Positions 5,129 to 6,644 of a stretch of DNA of 6,644 nt are shown here, in pieces. Where the stretch lies: contig JANXNO010000220.1 in the NCBI GenBank assembly GCA_025354075.1, positions 1 to 6,644 of the forward strand, in the 5' to 3' direction. The position numbers and the translations under genes were made by a program. A model generated the notes under the pieces. That model was given only the letters and a program-made list of their open reading frames with translations, was not told where the DNA came from and did no database searches. Each line of letters begins with the position of its first letter. Within the stretch, counting starts at the first letter, position 1. Source of the DNA: Burkholderiales bacterium. GTDB taxonomy: Bacteria > Pseudomonadota > Gammaproteobacteria > Burkholderiales > Casimicrobiaceae.

Positions 5129-5776
5129 TCAAGGACTGAAATCCGCCTGATTTTTTGGATGTGCGCTGATGAAGGCGGGCAACGTGTTGCACAGGGCATC
5201 AATCGCGGCAATGCGAGGGTATTCTGAAATATCAACCTTGAACCGCCGCGCCGAAAACACCTGTGGCACCAGCACGCAATCAGCCATCGTCGGCATGTCG
5301 TCAAAGCAAAACTGACCGCTCTTTCCGGACTGCGCCAGCATCCGCTCAAACGCCGCCAATCCCGTGCTGATCCAGTGCGCGATCCAAGCGTCTTTTTGCT
5401 CTTGCGTGACGTTCAACACATTCGACAAATAGTTCAACACCCGCACGTTATTCAACGGATGCGCATCGCAGGCGAGCGACAGCGACAGTGCGCGCACATA
5501 AGCGCGATCCAGCGCGCTCGCAGGCAGCATCGGCGTGGTGCCCGGTTCTGTCTCATCGAGATATTCGATGATCGCCAGCGACTGCGTGAGCACCGCGCCG
5601 TCGTCATCGATAAACGTCGGGACCAACCCAGTCGGATTGATCGTGAGATAAGGCTCAGCGCGATGCTGTCCTTTAAGCAAATGCACGCCAACGTGCTCCC
5701 ACTTCAAGCCCTTCAAATTCAGAGCAACGCGAACGCGATAGGCGGCGGATGAGCGGTAGTAGTTGTAGAGTTTCAT
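5129..5776 (-). CDS. maiA: Maleylacetoacetate isomerase (zeta-class glutathione transferase)
   Basis: MaiA uses glutathione to isomerise maleylacetoacetate to fumarylacetoacetate in tyrosine/phenylalanine degradation; close relatives act on maleylpyruvate in the gentisate route, and sequence alone does not fully separate the two. The 215-residue protein has an N-terminal thioredoxin-like domain (1-80) with the zeta motif RSSAAYRVRVALNLKG (8-23). Ser9 and Ser10 are kept, and Ala11 stands where eukaryotic enzymes have Cys. NPTGLVPTF (47-55) and TQSLAIIEYLDE (64-75) supply the glutathione-binding Gln65 and Ser66. The all-helical C-terminal domain begins near 88, with the zeta-class stretch ACDAHPLNNVRVL (102-114) and MADCVLVPQ (164-172). 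Length is standard. It lies 23 bases after gcdH on the same strand, so the two are probably cotranscribed. The ATG has only a distant AGG. Confidence 0.93.
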   Translation of the reverse strand: MKLYNYYRSSAAYRVRVALNLKGLKWEHVGVHLLKGQHRAEPYLTINPTGLVPTFIDDDGAVLTQSLAIIEYLDETEPGTTPMLPASALDRAYVRALSLSLACDAHPLNNVRVLNYLSNVLNVTQEQKDAWIAHWISTGLAAFERMLAQSGKSGQFCFDDMPTMADCVLVPQVFSARRFKVDISEYPRIAAIDALCNTLPAFISAHPKNQADFSP

Positions 5777-5799
5777 AGCTAGAGGCCTAGACGTGCGAC

Positions 5800-6644
5800 C
5801 TATTGAAACGCCTGAATCCCAGTCTGCGCACGGCCCAAAATCAGCGCATGAATATCGTGCGTGCCCTCGTACGTATTCACCACTTCGAGGTTCACCATGT
5901 GGCGCATCACGCCGTATTCGTCGCTCACGCCGTTGCCGCCGAGCATGTCACGGGCAACACGCGCGATGTCGAGTGCCTTGCCGCAACTATTGCGCTTCAT
6001 GATGCTGGTGATTTCGACTGAATCGGTGCCTTCATCTTTCATGCGACCCAGGCGCAGACAGCCTTGCAGGCCCATCGTAATTTCGGTTTGCATGTCGGCC
6101 AGCTTCTTCTGGATCAACTGGTTCGCGGCCAGCGGACGCCCAAATTGGTTGCGATCCATCACATACTGGCGCGCTCGAAACCAGCAGTCCTCCGCCGCGC
6201 CAAGCGCGCCCCAGGCGATGCCGTAACGCGCTGAATTCAGGCAGGTGAACGGGCCTTTCAAGCCCTCAACGTTCGGTAGTTCGTTCTCGGCTGGTACGAA
6301 CACGCCGTCCATCACGATTTCGCCCGTCGTCGACGCGCGCAAGCCAATCTTGCCCTTGATCGCGGGCGCTGACAAACCCTTCATACCTTTTTCAAGAATG
6401 TAGCCACGAATACGGCCTTCGTCGTTTTTCGCCCACACCACAAACACATCGGCAAACGGTGAATTCGAGATCCACATCTTCGCGCCCGATAATGAGAAAC
6501 CACCGGGCACGGCCTTCGCACGCGTGCTCATGCTCGCCGGATCCGAGCCCGCGTTTGGCTCGGTCAAACCGAAGCAACCGATCCACTCACCGGTCGCGAG
6601 TTTCGGCAAGTATTTCTGCTTTTGCGCCTCGCTACCAAAAGCGT
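5800..6644 (-). CDS. gcdH: Glutaryl-CoA dehydrogenase, N-terminus cut off by the window
   Basis: GcdH is an FAD enzyme that oxidises and decarboxylates glutaryl-CoA to crotonyl-CoA, late in lysine and tryptophan breakdown. The window holds the last 280 residues; a typical bacterial enzyme has about 395, so some 115 are missing. Visible in order are the flavin-site motif [14 protein letters not shown] (22-35 of the fragment), KMWISNSP, the flavin-contacting [21 protein letters not shown] region, [14 protein letters not shown] and, near the end, [23 protein letters not shown]. The Tyr-Glu pair (Glu259 of the fragment) corresponds to the glutaryl-CoA-binding tyrosine and catalytic base of human GCDH (Tyr369/Glu370). 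This, with [12 protein letters not shown], favours GcdH over other acyl-CoA dehydrogenases. The substrate-binding arginine (human Arg94) lies outside the window. The usual NHGSDP is NAGSDP here. maiA follows closely on the same strand. Confidence 0.93.
   Translation of the reverse strand, partial: AFGSEAQKQKYLPKLATGEWIGCFGLTEPNAGSDPASMSTRAKAVPGGFSLSGAKMWISNSPFADVFVVWAKNDEGRIRGYILEKGMKGLSAPAIKGKIGLRASTTGEIVMDGVFVPAENELPNVEGLKGPFTCLNSARYGIAWGALGAAEDCWFRARQYVMDRNQFGRPLAANQLIQKKLADMQTEITMGLQGCLRLGRMKDEGTDSVEITSIMKRNSCGKALDIARVARDMLGGNGVSDEYGVMRHMVNLEVVNTYEGTHDIHALILGRAQTGIQAFQ

Noticed and set aside
5375..5752. Plus-strand open frame of 125 residues opposite maiA
   Set aside because: MaiA on the minus strand has full-length zeta-class motifs; the opposite frame is a shadow of GC-rich codons.
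1..6644. Mobile element, CRISPR array, tRNA/rRNA or novel defence system
   Set aside because: No terminal repeats, repeat-spacer pattern, integrase or transposase frames or structured RNA motifs were seen; the coding space is filled by known housekeeping and catabolic families.

Overview
The window looks like chromosomal core DNA from a betaproteobacterium, most likely Burkholderiales. The grounds are gene order and protein character: separate hisI and hisE genes followed by a HIT-family hydrolase and tatA-tatB-tatC, then a convergent membrane-anchored HtrA protease and a Nif3-family gene. That arrangement is familiar from this class. TatA and TatB also carry residues typical of it (His8 in TatA, Lys8 in TatB). 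The assignment rests on recalled synteny and protein resemblance, not on a database search.

Layout from left to right. Positions 1-761 hold the minus-strand gene of a Nif3-like dinuclear-metal protein, cut off at its C-terminus by the window edge. A 110-base divergent spacer with a perfect inverted repeat separates it from a plus-strand trypsin-like Do/HtrA protease with one PDZ domain (872-2062). That gene converges on a long minus-strand cluster. In transcription order the cluster is hisI (4982 to 4566), hisE (4576 to 4226), hinT (4182 to 3814), tatA (3795 to 3571), tatB (3526 to 2963) and tatC (2837 to 2079). Upstream of hisI, a 146-base gap carries a good sigma70-type promoter with a perfect 14-base palindrome in its spacer, and a stem-loop that would lie in the leader RNA. 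To the right, also on the minus strand, are maiA (maleylacetoacetate isomerase, 5776 to 5129) and the C-terminal two thirds of gcdH (glutaryl-CoA dehydrogenase, stop at 5800).

How the genes work together. HisE and HisI catalyse the second and third steps of histidine biosynthesis. HinT is a purine nucleotide phosphoramidase that habitually sits here. TatA, TatB and TatC form the complete twin-arginine translocase, which exports folded proteins to the periplasm, where the anchored HtrA protease does envelope quality control. GcdH and MaiA are a separate catabolic pair: glutaryl-CoA oxidation (lysine and tryptophan degradation) and isomerisation in the tyrosine/homogentisate (or gentisate) route.

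I see no mobile element, RNA gene, CRISPR array, toxin-antitoxin pair or novel gene system. Every coding stretch belongs to a recognised family. The points that deserve attention are regulatory-looking structures in the short intergenic gaps and a few residue-level and start-codon questions.
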